NCBI GenBank assembly: GCA_965276715.1
Contig: OZ255622.1
Span: forward strand, 2,046,001 to 2,110,000
Length of the DNA stretch: 64,000 bases
Direction of reading: 5' to 3'
Source: CAXTPV01 sp965276715
Lineage (GTDB): Bacteria > Pseudomonadota > Alphaproteobacteria > Acetobacterales > Acetobacteraceae
Numbering within the stretch: the stretch's first letter is position 1; the number at the start of each line of letters is the position of its first letter. Position numbers and translations under genes: made by a program. This document shows positions 53,083 to 63,964 of the stretch, piece by piece. A model generated the notes under the pieces. The model did not search any database, had not been told where the DNA came from, and saw only the letters and a program-made list of their open reading frames with translations.

Positions 53083-53123
53083 TGGAACCCCGCTTCTTTT
53101 TCCGTACGATCCGGCGCGGATCC

Positions 53124-54071
53124 TCACTGGAACGGCGCCAGCAACGCCTCCGCTTGCGCGAACAGCTCCGGCGGCACGTCGTGCCCCGAAGCCGCGGCAT
53201 TCTCGTCGATCTGCTCCGGCCGCGACGCGCCGATGATCGCGGACGCCACGTTCGCTTGGCGGAGCACCCAGGCGAGTGCCAACTGCGTCAGCGACATCTC
53301 CGCCCGCTTCGCGATCGCGTTGATCTCCCGGACCGCTTCCAGCACCGGCCGCTCCAGCCACTGGCGGCGGAAGTGCATGTTCATGCTCTCGAGCGCCGCC
53401 CGGCTGTCGGCCGGGATCGCCACGCCAGGCTCGTACTTTCCCGTCAACACGCCCTGCGCCAGCGGCGACCAGACGATCTGCGAAATCCCGTTCCTCGCCG
53501 ACAGCGGCAGCAGGTTCGCTTCCGGCTTTCGCCACAGCATCGAGTATTGCGGCTGGCTGGAGACGAAGCGTTCGACGCCGGGAAGGCCGACGGCTTCGAC
53601 GATCTTGTCAACCGGCCATTCGGAGAACCCGATATACCTGGCCTTGCCGGCGCGCACGATGTCGGTCAGCGCCTGCATCGTCTCCTCGAGCGGCGTCTCC
53701 TCGTCGTAGCGATGACATTGGTAGAGATCGACATGGTCGGTCCGCAGCCGGGCCAGCGACGCGTCGATCTGCTTGAGGATCTGCGTCCGCGACAGCCCGC
53801 GGTCGGTGTCGCTCATCGGGAAATAGACCTTGGTCGCGAGCACGTAGCTGTCGCGCGCCATGCCCGACAGCGCCTCGCCGAGCACCGTTTCCGAGGCGCC
53901 ACGTCCATAGACGTTGGCGGTGTCGATGAAATTAATGCCGACGTCGAGCGCGCGGTGGACGCACGCGATGGCGCGCTCCCGCTCCACGCCCCCCGAAGTG
54001 GTGAGCCAGGTTCCAAGCGAGATCTCGGAGACGTGCAGATCGGAATTGCCGAGTTGCCGCAAGCGCATCAT
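53124..54071 (-). CDS. Aldo/keto reductase family protein
   Basis: The 315-residue TIM-barrel oxidoreductase has the catalytic set: FIDTANVYGRGASE (Asp, Tyr), LATKVYFP (Lys) and YQCHRYDEETP (His). The NADPH pocket is ASAIIGASRPEQI. It reduces carbonyl compounds; the QCHRYD form resembles the voltage-gated K-channel beta/YghZ-type AKR branch. ATG 54071 has AGGAATCGC upstream. The gene lies 8 bases after the YceI stop, so the two are probably one transcript. Confidence 0.92.
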   Translation of the reverse strand: MMRLRQLGNSDLHVSEISLGTWLTTSGGVERERAIACVHRALDVGINFIDTANVYGRGASETVLGEALSGMARDSYVLATKVYFPMSDTDRGLSRTQILKQIDASLARLRTDHVDLYQCHRYDEETPLEETMQALTDIVRAGKARYIGFSEWPVDKIVEAVGLPGVERFVSSQPQYSMLWRKPEANLLPLSARNGISQIVWSPLAQGVLTGKYEPGVAIPADSRAALESMNMHFRRQWLERPVLEAVREINAIAKRAEMSLTQLALAWVLRQANVASAIIGASRPEQIDENAAASGHDVPPELFAQAEALLAPFQ

Positions 54072-54079
54072 GCGATTCC

Positions 54080-54802
54080 TTACTGGACGAGCTTGAACTC
54101 GCCTTCGAGCCGAAGCGTCACGTTGTCGGCCACCAGGGGCACGTACTGCGAGACGCCGAACGTCGAACGCCGCACGATCGACGCGCCGTCGAAGCCGACC
54201 GTGTATTGCTTGTCGACCGGGTCGACGCCTGCGTTGTTGAACGTGGCACTGATCACGATCGGGAAAGTCTTGCCGTGCAGCGTGAGGTCGCCGTCGATCC
54301 GGGCGGTCTGCGGTCCGGTGACGGTGACTTTCGTCGATTTGAAGGTCGCCTGCGGAAATTTCTTGCTGTCGAACCAGCCCTCGCTCACCAGTTCGGCATT
54401 GAGCTTCGCGTTCAAGGTGTCGACGGTCGACGTGTCCACGGTCGCTGTCAGCGCGATTTTCGACACGTCTTTCGGATCGAGCGTCAGGTCGGCCGCCACA
54501 CCGCCGAACAAGCCCATGTAGGTCGAGAAGCCGAGATGGTTGACCGACCAGCTGATCTTGCCGTGCGCGGGATCGAGCCTGTAGCGGCCTGCCTTCACCT
54601 CGAGCGCCTTCGCCGCCAACGTCACGCCCGGCGCGATCACGTTCGGGCTCGCGGCGGCGGCCGGCGCTGCCGGCGCCGCTGCCGGAGCAGAAGCGGGGGG
54701 CGTTGCCGGAGCAGCCGCGGGCGGCTTGGTCGTGGCTGTCTGGCCGAATGCCAGCGCGGGCACGCAGCACAGGAGCGCCGCCGTAAGAAGGTTTCTGTTC
54801 AA
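54080..54802 (-). CDS. YceI family periplasmic protein
   Basis: The 240-residue protein has a signal peptide (residues 1-20, ending ALAFGQ) and an Ala/Pro-rich linker. The YceI lipocalin-like domain follows: YRLDPAHGKISWSVNHLGF, TATVDTSTVDTLNAKLN and LTLHGKTFPIVI. YceI proteins bind isoprenoid lipids such as polyprenyl chains in the periplasm. A TTG start at 54802 is chosen because AGGAGATCAGGC lies immediately upstream and it gives a clean signal peptide; starts further up add a basic tail. Confidence 0.88.
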   Translation of the reverse strand: MNRNLLTAALLCCVPALAFGQTATTKPPAAAPATPPASAPAAAPAAPAAAASPNVIAPGVTLAAKALEVKAGRYRLDPAHGKISWSVNHLGFSTYMGLFGGVAADLTLDPKDVSKIALTATVDTSTVDTLNAKLNAELVSEGWFDSKKFPQATFKSTKVTVTGPQTARIDGDLTLHGKTFPIVISATFNNAGVDPVDKQYTVGFDGASIVRRSTFGVSQYVPLVADNVTLRLEGEFKLVQ

Positions 54803-54895
54803 GCCTGATCTCCTGGCGCTTCGTTTCGACCGGTCCACCGCAATAGCGCCGCCGCGTCCCGAGTTCCATCCTCATTCAGGCGCGTCCTTGGGCGC

Positions 54896-56027
<1,132 letters not shown>

Positions 56028-56054
56028 CGCACCCAGCTCTCTCGCGGAGCCGCG

Positions 56055-58733
56055 TCAATAGACGCCGCCCACTCCGATGTCACTCCCGGCCGAGCTCGTC
56101 CGCGGCGGCGGCGGCGCCGGACGGGCCGGGTCGCTGCTCGATGCCGAAATCGTGCCGCCGCTCTCGGGCGGCGGAATGTTGGCGTCGAGCTCGGCGCCGG
56201 TGTCCTCCGGTCCGAGCGTCATGCTGTTGGCGTCCACCGCCGCACCCGCGCCGAGGCCGCCGCTCTGCCCCGGCACCTGCCCGTCCTTGAAGGCGTCGAT
56301 CGTGGTGCCCATGCCGGTGTTGTAGCGGCTGAGCGTGATGCCGTCCGGCACCCGGAACTGCTGCACCGGACTGTCGCCCAGGGCGCCGCGCATGAACTCG
56401 TTCCAGATCGGTGCGGCCACCGCCCCGCCGGTCTCCTTGTCGCCGAGCGAATCCGGCTGATCGAAGCCCACCCACACAGCCGTCACCAGGCCGGGCGTGA
56501 AGCCCACGAACCACGCGTCGTTGAAGTCCTGGCTGGTGCCGGTCTTGCCCGCGATCGGCCGGTCGATGCCGATCGCGGCCGGGGTTCCGGTCCCGCGCTT
56601 GACGACGTCCTGCATCATCTGGACCACCTGGAAGTCGCTCGCCGGGTCGGCGATCTGCTTGCGGTCGTCGAGGAAGCCGGGCGGCTTGCCTGGATCGTCC
56701 CCGGGTGCGAGCGCGAACCCGTCCGGCTGCCAGATCACGTGGCCGTCGCGATCCTCGACGCTGTCGATCAATGACGGCACCACCTCGCGGCCGTTCTCGG
56801 CGAGCGACGCGTAGGCACCCGCCTCGCGCAGCACCGTCGTGTCCACCGCCCCGAGTGCCGCCGGCAGCACCTTCGGCATCGCATCGACCTCATGGAAGGC
56901 GATCGCTGTGTTCGCGACCGCCGTCATGCCGATATGCGAGGCGAGCCGGATGGTCACGAGATTGAGGCTCTGGCGGAGCGCGTCATGCAGCGACGTCATG
57001 CCGTTATAGTCCATTTCGTAGTTCTCGGGCCGCCAGTTGCCCATCGAGAACGGCCCGTCGAGGAATTGCTGGCTCGGCGAAATCCCCCGCTCCATCGCCG
57101 CGAGATAGACGAACGGCTTGAACGACGAGCCGGGCTGACGCTGCGCCTGCGTGGCGCGGTTGAACTGGCTGTTCTCCATCGACCAGCCGCCAACCATCGC
57201 CAGCACCCGGCCGCTGGTCGGATCGATCGTGACCAGCGCGCCTTCAACCTTCGGCACCTGGCGCAGCATCATCCGCTCCTCGGGATGCCCCGCATCGGTG
57301 AGCTCGACCATGGCGACGTCGCCCGGCTTGACGATGTCGGCCATCCGCCGCGGCGCGCCGCGGCTGGTGCGCGCCCACGACGTGTCGTTCCACTCCATCG
57401 GCGAGACGTGCGAGGCCGCCGGGGGTCCGGCCGCGTCTCCCGGCTCGTCGAGCCATCCGATCCTTGCCGTCGTCGGCGTCTCGCTCAGCACCACGCCGAG
57501 CGTCCAGTGCGGCAGCATGCCCGGCGGCCGGGCGATCCTGGTCAGCATCCCCTGCCAATCCGGGACGGTTGCCTCGACAGGCTGCGCGCGGCCGTGACGA
57601 TGCTCGATCTCCGCCTGCGCGAAGCCGTCGATATGCGTGACCGGACCGCGCCACATGCCGTGTGAACGATCGTAGGCGATCAAGCCATGGCGCAACGCGT
57701 CGGTGGCCAGCGTCTGCAGCTTGGGGTCGAGGCTGGTCTGGACCGTCAGCCCGCCGGAATCGACCGCATCGCCGAACTTCTCGACCAGACGGCGATGCAC
57801 CTCCTCGGTGAACCAGTCGGCACCCGGGATCGGCGGCGGCCTGTGGGCGGCCGACGGCACCAGCGGCTCGGTCTTGGCCGCGCGCGCGTCGGCTTGCGTG
57901 ATGGCACGGGTGTCGACCATCCGGTCGATCACCCAGTCGCGACGGCCGCGGGCGGCTTGCGGATACCGGTAGGGATTGTAGTTGTTCGGCCCCTTCGGCA
58001 GGGCAGCGAGAAACGCCGCCTCGGCCACCGTGAGATCGTCGAGCGGCTTGTCGAAATAGGTCTGCGCCGCCGACGCGATCCCGTAGGCGCCGAGCCCGAG
58101 GTAGATCTCGTTGAGATAGATCTCGAGGATCTTCTCCTTGCTCAGCGTCTGCTCGATGCGCATGGCGAGGATCGCTTCCTTCACCTTGCGCTGCATCGTC
58201 AGCACGTTGCCGAGGATCATGTTCTTCGCGACCTGCTGGGTGATCGTCGACGCGCCGATCGGCCGGCGCCCTGTATGCAGGTTCTCCAGATCCGTGACCG
58301 CCGCGCGCAGGATCGCGACCGGGTCGACGCCGTTGTGGGTCCAGAAATTCTGATCCTCGGCGGCGACGAAGGCGTTCTTCACGCGGTCGGGAATTGCCGT
58401 ATAGGGCACAAAGACGCGACGTTCGGTCGCAAGCTCGGCGATCAGGTGGTCGTCGCCGTCATAGACCCGGCTCATCAGCGACGGATGATAGTCGCGCAAG
58501 CCGGCCACTGTCGGCAGGCCCTCGCTCAGATGCGCGAACGTCCGCCAGGCGACCAGACCGGCCACGCAAGCGGCGAGGAACCCGACCGCGAGCACCGCAC
58601 CGGCCAGACGCCGGATCAGCCCGAAACGCGGCCGCCTCGCCCCGGGAGGACCGCCGCGTCGGGACGATGTGGGCCGCGGCGGGGTCGGCTCCGTCGGCAG
58701 GAGGCGGTCGCCCGGGCTCGGTGGTCGCGTCAT
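56055..58733 (-). CDS. mrcA: Penicillin-binding protein 1A (bifunctional glycosyltransferase/transpeptidase)
   Basis: The 892-residue class A PBP has an N-terminal membrane helix (about residues 42-64). The GT51 domain has AAEDQNFWTHNGVDP and GASTITQQVAKNM. An OB-like insert follows, then the transpeptidase with the nucleophile Ser in QPGSSFKPF and the KTG box AGKTGTSQDFNDAW. It polymerises and cross-links peptidoglycan. The C-terminal ~70 residues are a Gly/Ser/Pro-rich low-complexity tail. The amidase gene upstream in the same direction suggests joint expression of cell-wall enzymes. Confidence 0.96.
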   Translation of the reverse strand: MTRPPSPGDRLLPTEPTPPRPTSSRRGGPPGARRPRFGLIRRLAGAVLAVGFLAACVAGLVAWRTFAHLSEGLPTVAGLRDYHPSLMSRVYDGDDHLIAELATERRVFVPYTAIPDRVKNAFVAAEDQNFWTHNGVDPVAILRAAVTDLENLHTGRRPIGASTITQQVAKNMILGNVLTMQRKVKEAILAMRIEQTLSKEKILEIYLNEIYLGLGAYGIASAAQTYFDKPLDDLTVAEAAFLAALPKGPNNYNPYRYPQAARGRRDWVIDRMVDTRAITQADARAAKTEPLVPSAAHRPPPIPGADWFTEEVHRRLVEKFGDAVDSGGLTVQTSLDPKLQTLATDALRHGLIAYDRSHGMWRGPVTHIDGFAQAEIEHRHGRAQPVEATVPDWQGMLTRIARPPGMLPHWTLGVVLSETPTTARIGWLDEPGDAAGPPAASHVSPMEWNDTSWARTSRGAPRRMADIVKPGDVAMVELTDAGHPEERMMLRQVPKVEGALVTIDPTSGRVLAMVGGWSMENSQFNRATQAQRQPGSSFKPFVYLAAMERGISPSQQFLDGPFSMGNWRPENYEMDYNGMTSLHDALRQSLNLVTIRLASHIGMTAVANTAIAFHEVDAMPKVLPAALGAVDTTVLREAGAYASLAENGREVVPSLIDSVEDRDGHVIWQPDGFALAPGDDPGKPPGFLDDRKQIADPASDFQVVQMMQDVVKRGTGTPAAIGIDRPIAGKTGTSQDFNDAWFVGFTPGLVTAVWVGFDQPDSLGDKETGGAVAAPIWNEFMRGALGDSPVQQFRVPDGITLSRYNTGMGTTIDAFKDGQVPGQSGGLGAGAAVDANSMTLGPEDTGAELDANIPPPESGGTISASSSDPARPAPPPPRTSSAGSDIGVGGVY

Positions 58734-58784
58734 CGCGCCCCTCTACCACCAAAGGGCCGTCCCCGTCAGCAGAACCCGGACGCG

Positions 58785-59612
58785 TCAGCCCGACAGGCGG
58801 GTGAAGCTCCCGGACGACGCGAAGAACCCGTCGATCGCGGCATGCATCGCCGCCGTGATCCGCGCCCGATGCGCCTCGGTCCGCAGCAGCGCCTCGTCGG
58901 CCGGGTTCGACATGAACCCCATCTCGACCAGGATGCTCGGAATGTCCGGCGCCTTGAGAACCACGAACGCGGCGTGCCGGCTCGGATTGGTCAGCAACGC
59001 CACCGAGGGCCGCAACGAGGTCACGACGCCGCGCGCCATGTGCGCCGAGCCCACGCGCGTCTCGTCGCGCACCAGGCTCGCCAGGATCCGGGCAACCTCG
59101 GGGGAGGTCGCATGGAAGCGCGGTCCGGCAAAACGGTCGGCACTGTTCTCGCGCACCGCAAGTGCCGCCGTCTGTGCGTCCGAGGCGACATCGGACAGCG
59201 TATAGACGCTCGCGCCGCGAACATCGTGTCTCAGCGCCGCGTCGGCATGCATCGAGACGAACAGGGCGGCCTGTCGCCCTTGCGCGATGGCGACCCGGTC
59301 CTCCAGCGGAATGAACACGTCGGCGTCGCGCGTCAGCGTGCACCGGTAGCGTCCGCCCTCGTTGAGCCGCGCGTGCAATTCCGTCGCCGCGGCGATCGCG
59401 ATATGCTTCTCATAGGTGCCGGCGTAGCCGATCGCGCCCGGGTCCTTGCCGCCATGGCCGGCATCGAGCACCACGACCGGCGCCGGTGGCTTCGGCCGGC
59501 GCAGGATGGCAGGCGGGCGTCGGCTGCTGGCACTCCCGGAGGTCGCGGCCAGAGATAACCCTGCGCCAAGCACGACACGTCGCGTGAACACGGGCGCCCA
59601 ATCGCTTGTCAT
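58785..59612 (-). CDS. amiC: N-acetylmuramoyl-L-alanine amidase
   Basis: The 275-residue Amidase_3 protein has zinc ligands in VVLDAGHGGKDPGA (His), TYEKHIAI (Glu) and FVSMHADA (His), and the catalytic Glu in ILVEMGFMSNP. A twin-Arg-like N-terminus (FTRRVVLGAGLSLAAT) suggests Tat export, as for AmiA/AmiC of E. coli. It removes stem peptides from glycan strands during cell separation. There is no AMIN domain, so it is shorter than E. coli AmiC; the symbol is tentative. It precedes the PBP1A gene by 51 bases. Confidence 0.9.
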   Translation of the reverse strand: MTSDWAPVFTRRVVLGAGLSLAATSGSASSRRPPAILRRPKPPAPVVVLDAGHGGKDPGAIGYAGTYEKHIAIAAATELHARLNEGGRYRCTLTRDADVFIPLEDRVAIAQGRQAALFVSMHADAALRHDVRGASVYTLSDVASDAQTAALAVRENSADRFAGPRFHATSPEVARILASLVRDETRVGSAHMARGVVTSLRPSVALLTNPSRHAAFVVLKAPDIPSILVEMGFMSNPADEALLRTEAHRARITAAMHAAIDGFFASSGSFTRLSG

Positions 59613-60035
59613 ACCATCGTTCTAGCACGATTCGGCGTCCCGTGCCCGTGCTTGCGGAGACGGGTGGTTTCCTGCATGCTAACCGCCGCTGTGATCCGGC
59701 GGCGAGCGAAGGCTGTGGAAATCTCTTCCGGTCTCACCGATCTGCCGGCTCCGGAGTTCAGGGTTTCCACGCGAAAATCTTCTGGCGCGGGACCTCGAAC
59801 GACCCGTCGAAGCGCTGAGCGTGCCGACGGCAGCGAGGAAAACCGCCACGGTCATCCGACCGCACGGCCAGGACGATCATGACAGCGAACGCGACCGACC
59901 ATTCCGCGAACCCGACGGCCCATTCCTGGGTCCGGCCGCGTCGGCAGTCAGCGACGCTGTCCCCACCCCAATCATTTGCCGCGGGACGCAGCGCTGTCGA
60001 AGCGCGCGACGCGGCCGACCGGAGTTCATTCGTGT
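59613..60035. promoter_or_regulatory. Divergent amiC/rne upstream region, 423 bp
   Basis: No convincing gene is seen. A long untranslated leader is usual for rne, whose mRNA is autoregulated by RNase E cleavage in its 5' region. By analogy much of this gap may be the rne leader. I could not define a specific fold or promoter. Confidence 0.5.
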
Positions 60036-62687
60036 ATGTCAAAGCGTATGCTGATCGATGCAAGCCACGCGGAAGAGACCCGCGTCGTGATGCTGGATGG
60101 TAATCGCCTCGAGGAATACGACGTCGAGACCGCCACCAAGAAGCAGCTCAAGGGCAATATCTATCTTGCCAAGATCGTCCGAGTAGAACCCAGCCTGCAG
60201 GCCGCCTTCGTCGAATACGGCGGCAACCGGCACGGGTTCCTGGCCTTCGGCGAGATCCATCCCGACTACTACCAGATCCCCGTTGCCGACCGGCAGCGTC
60301 TCATCGCGATGCAGGAGGAGGAGGCCGAGGCCGAACGCGCGGCCGAGGAGGCCGCCGAGCCACAGCCGGAGCCCGATCCGCGGCCGGAGCCGATCGACGA
60401 GGCCGACGGCGCATCCGAGCCGGCACCGCCTGCCCAGGCTGCGCTCGAAATGACCCATGAGCCGAGCCGGTCAGGCGACGACCAGGCAGACACCGCCGAC
60501 GAGCAAGCACCGCCGGACATCGAACCAGACAGCGACGTGCCGCCGGACCGCCCCGAGGAACCCGCGCCCGAGACCATCGGCGGCCCGTCCGCCAGCGAAC
60601 AGCGCGACGACCGCGACGATCGCGAGGATCGCCGCACCTCCCAGCGCTTGATGCGCCACTACAAGATCCAGGAAGTCATCCGCCGTCGGCAGGTCATCCT
60701 GGTGCAGGTGGTCAAGGAGGAACGAGGCACGAAGGGCGCGGCACTGACGAGCTATATCTCGCTCGCGGGCCGCTTCTGTGTGCTGATGCCCAACTCGCCG
60801 CGCGGCGGCGGCGTGTCCCGCAAGATCACCTCGGCGACCGACCGCAAGCGGCTCAAGGAGATCACGGCCGAACTCGACATCCCGCGCGGCATGGCGATGA
60901 TCGTGCGTACCGCCGGCGCCCAGCGCCCGCGCCCCGAGATCAAGCGCGACTGCGAGTATCTCCTCCGGCTCTGGGACGACATCCGCGACACCACCCTCGC
61001 CTCGATGGCGCCTGCCCTGATCTACGAGGAGGCGAGCCTGATCAAGCGCGCCATCCGCGACGTCTATTCGAGCGATGTCGACGAGATCCTCGTCGACGGC
61101 GAAGACGGCTGGCGGGCCGCGCGCGGCTTCATGCGCACGCTGATGCCGACGCACGCGCGCAAGGTGCAGCTCTGGCGCGAAGGCCAGCCGCTGTTCGCGC
61201 GCAACAATGTCGAGGGCTTCCTCGACGCGATGATGAACCCGTCGGTCCAGCTCCGGTCGGGCGGTTACCTGGTCATCAACCAGACCGAGGCGCTCGTCGC
61301 GATCGACGTCAACTCCGGCCGCTCGACACGTGAACGCGGCATCGAGGAGACCGCCGTGCGGACCAACCTCGAAGCCGCCGACGAGGTTGCCCGCCAACTC
61401 CGCCTGCGCGACCTGGCCGGCCTCATCGTCATCGACTTCATCGACATGGAAAGCCGCAAGCACAACGCCATGGTCGAGCGTCGCGTGAAGGATGCCCTGC
61501 GCCAGGACCGCGCGCGGATCCAGGTCGGCTCGATCAGCCATTTCGGCCTCATGGAGATGAGCCGCCAGCGTCTGCGTCCGTCGCTGGTCGAGAACAGTTT
61601 CATCCATTGCGAGCATTGCAACGGGACCGGTCTTGTCCGCGGCATCGAGAGCGCCAGCCTGCACGTGCTGCGGGCGATCGAAGCCGCCGGTGGTCCGCGT
61701 GACGCGGCCGAACTCGCGGTCCACGTGCCGCCGCGGGTCGCCCTCTACATCCTCAACCACAAGCGCGAATGGCTCGGCGAGATCGAGCGGCGCTGCGTCA
61801 TGCAGGTGTCGTTCGAGGCCGACGACACCCTGCGGCCCCCGGCGCACCGCATCATCAAGACCCAGGTCCGCTCGCCGGCCGACATTCCGGTCGAGGTGCA
61901 GGTCCGGCCCGTGATCACCGAACCGGAGCCCGACCTCGAAACGGACGTCGCCGAGCCGGCCCCCTCGGAGACCGCCATGCGCACGGTCCCGATCACCGAA
62001 GCGCCGGACGAGGCGTTCGCCGAGACAGGCGGCGAGCCGGGCGAGACCGCCGACGACGCCGAGCGCAAGCGCAAGCGCCGCCGCCGGCGTCGTCGCGGCG
62101 ACCGCAAGGACGAGACGCCCGAGACGACACAAGGGCGGGACACGCAATCGAACGGCGAGGACGACCGCGCACCAGCCTCCCACGAGGACGATTTGGCGCC
62201 GGCCTCCGGCGACGCACCCGAGCCGGAGCCAGCGGAAACCGGCGCGATTGAGCAGCCGCTGCTGACCGCGACCGAAGGCGAGCCCGCGACGGGCCGTTCG
62301 CGCCGCGGCAGGCGCAGCGGCCGCAGGCGGCGGCGCGACGAGGCCCCCGAGCTTGCCGAACCCACACCCGACACGGTGCAGCCCGCCTATTCGGGTCCCA
62401 CGCCCGCCGATCCGTTCAATGGCGCCTTCGACATCTTCGACGCGCTCGAACAGAGCCAGGACCACTACCTGGTCAACAGGTCCGCTTCCGCCGCCTCGGC
62501 GGCTTCGCTCGACCCGCAGCCGGCGATACCCGGCGAGGCGCCCCAGCCCGAGCCCGTCCTCCCCTTGGAGTCCCGGCCATCCGAACCGGAACCCGAGCTT
62601 GAACCCGAGCCCGAACCCGCCGTGAAGCCGATCCTCGTCGGCGCCGGCGAGCCGGCGGCACGCCGCTCAGGCTGGTGGAAGCGATGA
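60036..62687 (+). CDS. rne: Ribonuclease E/G family protein (RNase E)
   Basis: The 883-residue protein begins MSKRMLIDASHAEETRVVML. The S1 domain (KGNIYLAKIVRVEPSLQAAFVEYGG...GFLAFGEIH) is interrupted by an acidic Glu/Pro-rich insert of about 90 residues (about 95-205), as in other alphaproteobacteria. The catalytic core has the DNase I-like Asp in VAIDVNSGRSTRERG and the Zn-link Cys pair in HCEHCNGTG. The C-terminus is disordered with a basic RKRRRRRRRG patch and a terminal SGWWKR, suited to RNA and degradosome binding. It overlaps the convergent tyrS by 21 bases. Confidence 0.95.
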   Translation: MSKRMLIDASHAEETRVVMLDGNRLEEYDVETATKKQLKGNIYLAKIVRVEPSLQAAFVEYGGNRHGFLAFGEIHPDYYQIPVADRQRLIAMQEEEAEAERAAEEAAEPQPEPDPRPEPIDEADGASEPAPPAQAALEMTHEPSRSGDDQADTADEQAPPDIEPDSDVPPDRPEEPAPETIGGPSASEQRDDRDDREDRRTSQRLMRHYKIQEVIRRRQVILVQVVKEERGTKGAALTSYISLAGRFCVLMPNSPRGGGVSRKITSATDRKRLKEITAELDIPRGMAMIVRTAGAQRPRPEIKRDCEYLLRLWDDIRDTTLASMAPALIYEEASLIKRAIRDVYSSDVDEILVDGEDGWRAARGFMRTLMPTHARKVQLWREGQPLFARNNVEGFLDAMMNPSVQLRSGGYLVINQTEALVAIDVNSGRSTRERGIEETAVRTNLEAADEVARQLRLRDLAGLIVIDFIDMESRKHNAMVERRVKDALRQDRARIQVGSISHFGLMEMSRQRLRPSLVENSFIHCEHCNGTGLVRGIESASLHVLRAIEAAGGPRDAAELAVHVPPRVALYILNHKREWLGEIERRCVMQVSFEADDTLRPPAHRIIKTQVRSPADIPVEVQVRPVITEPEPDLETDVAEPAPSETAMRTVPITEAPDEAFAETGGEPGETADDAERKRKRRRRRRRGDRKDETPETTQGRDTQSNGEDDRAPASHEDDLAPASGDAPEPEPAETGAIEQPLLTATEGEPATGRSRRGRRSGRRRRRDEAPELAEPTPDTVQPAYSGPTPADPFNGAFDIFDALEQSQDHYLVNRSASAASAASLDPQPAIPGEAPQPEPVLPLESRPSEPEPELEPEPEPAVKPILVGAGEPAARRSGWWKR

Positions 62688-63920
62688 GAGCTTCACCAGC
62701 ACATGCTGCTTGCGGCCCGCCGAGAGCTTGATCGCGCCGTCGTGCATCGCCGACAGATCGACCATCGCCGCCTCGTCGGTCACCACCCGATCGTTCAGCC
62801 GCGCACCCCCACCGCGGATCAGCCGGCGCGCCTCCCCGTTGCTGCTGGCAAGGCCCGCCTCTGTGAACAACCGGTAGGCGGGCATGCCGGTCAGCAGTGC
62901 CGCCTTCGGCACGCGATGGGTCGGCAGGTCGGCCGCGACTCCACCCTCGAAAATGGTCCGCGCCGCCGCCGCCGCGGCGTCCGCCGCGGCCTGCCCATGG
63001 CACAGAGCGGTCGCTTCCGTCGCGAGCACGCGCTTGGCCGCGTTGATCTCGGCGCCCCCGAGCGAGGCGAGACGGTCGCACTCGCCGATCGGCAGATCGG
63101 TGAACAGCCGCAGGAACCGGCCGACATCCGCATCCTCGGTGTTGCGCCAGAACTGCCAATACGAATAGGCGCTCAGCTTCTCCGGCCGCAGCCAGACCGC
63201 GCCTGACGCCGACTTGCCCATCTTGGCACCCGACGCGGTCGCGATCAGCGGCGTGGTCAGCCCGAATGTCGCCGCACCATCGGTACGCCGGATCAAATCG
63301 ACGCCGGAGACGATGTTCCCCCACTGGTCGCTGCCGCCCATCTGCAGCGTCACACCGTGACGCCGCCGCAGCTCGCGAAAATCATAACTCTGCAGGATCG
63401 AATAGTTGAATTCGAGGAACGTCAGTCCTTGCTCGCGCTCGAGCCGGAGCTTGACGCTGTCGAACGACAGCATCCGGCTGACGCTCACATGCGGCCCCAC
63501 TTCGCGAAGCAGCTCGATATAGCCAAGCCCGTCGAGCCAGGCGGCGTTGTCGACCAGCATCGCGTCGTCCGGTCCGTCGCCGAACCGCAGGAAGGGCTCG
63601 ATGCAGGCGAGGATCCCCTGCCGGTTCTCCTCGAGCCGTTCGGCGGTCATCAGCGGGCGGGCCTCATCCCGGCCCGACGGATCGCCGACACGGCTGGTGC
63701 CGCCGCCCATCAATGTCACCGGCCGATGGCCGTGACGTTGGAGCAAACGAAGGAGCATGATCTGCACCATGCTGCCGACATGCAGACTGTCGGCGGTGAG
63801 GTCGAAACCGATATAGCCCGACACGGTCCCGCTCCCGAGCGCTGCCTCGAGCGACGCCTCGTCGGTGCATTGGAACAGGAACCCGCGCGCGCGGGCCTCG
63901 TGGAGGAAGTCGTTTGTCAT
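62667..63920 (-). CDS. tyrS: Tyrosyl-tRNA synthetase
   Basis: The 417-residue class I synthetase has the HIGH-type motif SLHVGS, tyrosine-pocket residues in LMGGGTSRVGDPSG, QMGGSDQWGN, and the KMSKS-type loop AKMGKSASG. A C-terminal S4 RNA-binding domain follows (EARRLIRGGGARLNDRV). It charges tRNA-Tyr. The GxKMGKS form marks the TyrRS-Y type used by many alphaproteobacteria. Its last 21 bases overlap rne on the other strand. Confidence 0.97.
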   Translation of the reverse strand: MTNDFLHEARARGFLFQCTDEASLEAALGSGTVSGYIGFDLTADSLHVGSMVQIMLLRLLQRHGHRPVTLMGGGTSRVGDPSGRDEARPLMTAERLEENRQGILACIEPFLRFGDGPDDAMLVDNAAWLDGLGYIELLREVGPHVSVSRMLSFDSVKLRLEREQGLTFLEFNYSILQSYDFRELRRRHGVTLQMGGSDQWGNIVSGVDLIRRTDGAATFGLTTPLIATASGAKMGKSASGAVWLRPEKLSAYSYWQFWRNTEDADVGRFLRLFTDLPIGECDRLASLGGAEINAAKRVLATEATALCHGQAAADAAAAAARTIFEGGVAADLPTHRVPKAALLTGMPAYRLFTEAGLASSNGEARRLIRGGGARLNDRVVTDEAAMVDLSAMHDGAIKLSAGRKQHVLVKLSSLPPA

Positions 63921-63964
63921 CGACGCAACGAGCTAGGCCAAATCATCGCCCAAATCTACGTGTC

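Larger units (their letters stand above)
52678..53123. other. Intergenic region, 446 bp
   Basis: Apart from the terminator hairpin, the short minus-strand coding remnant and the palindromic repeat at 53045, nothing recognisable is present. The region separates two convergent gene groups. Confidence 0.6.
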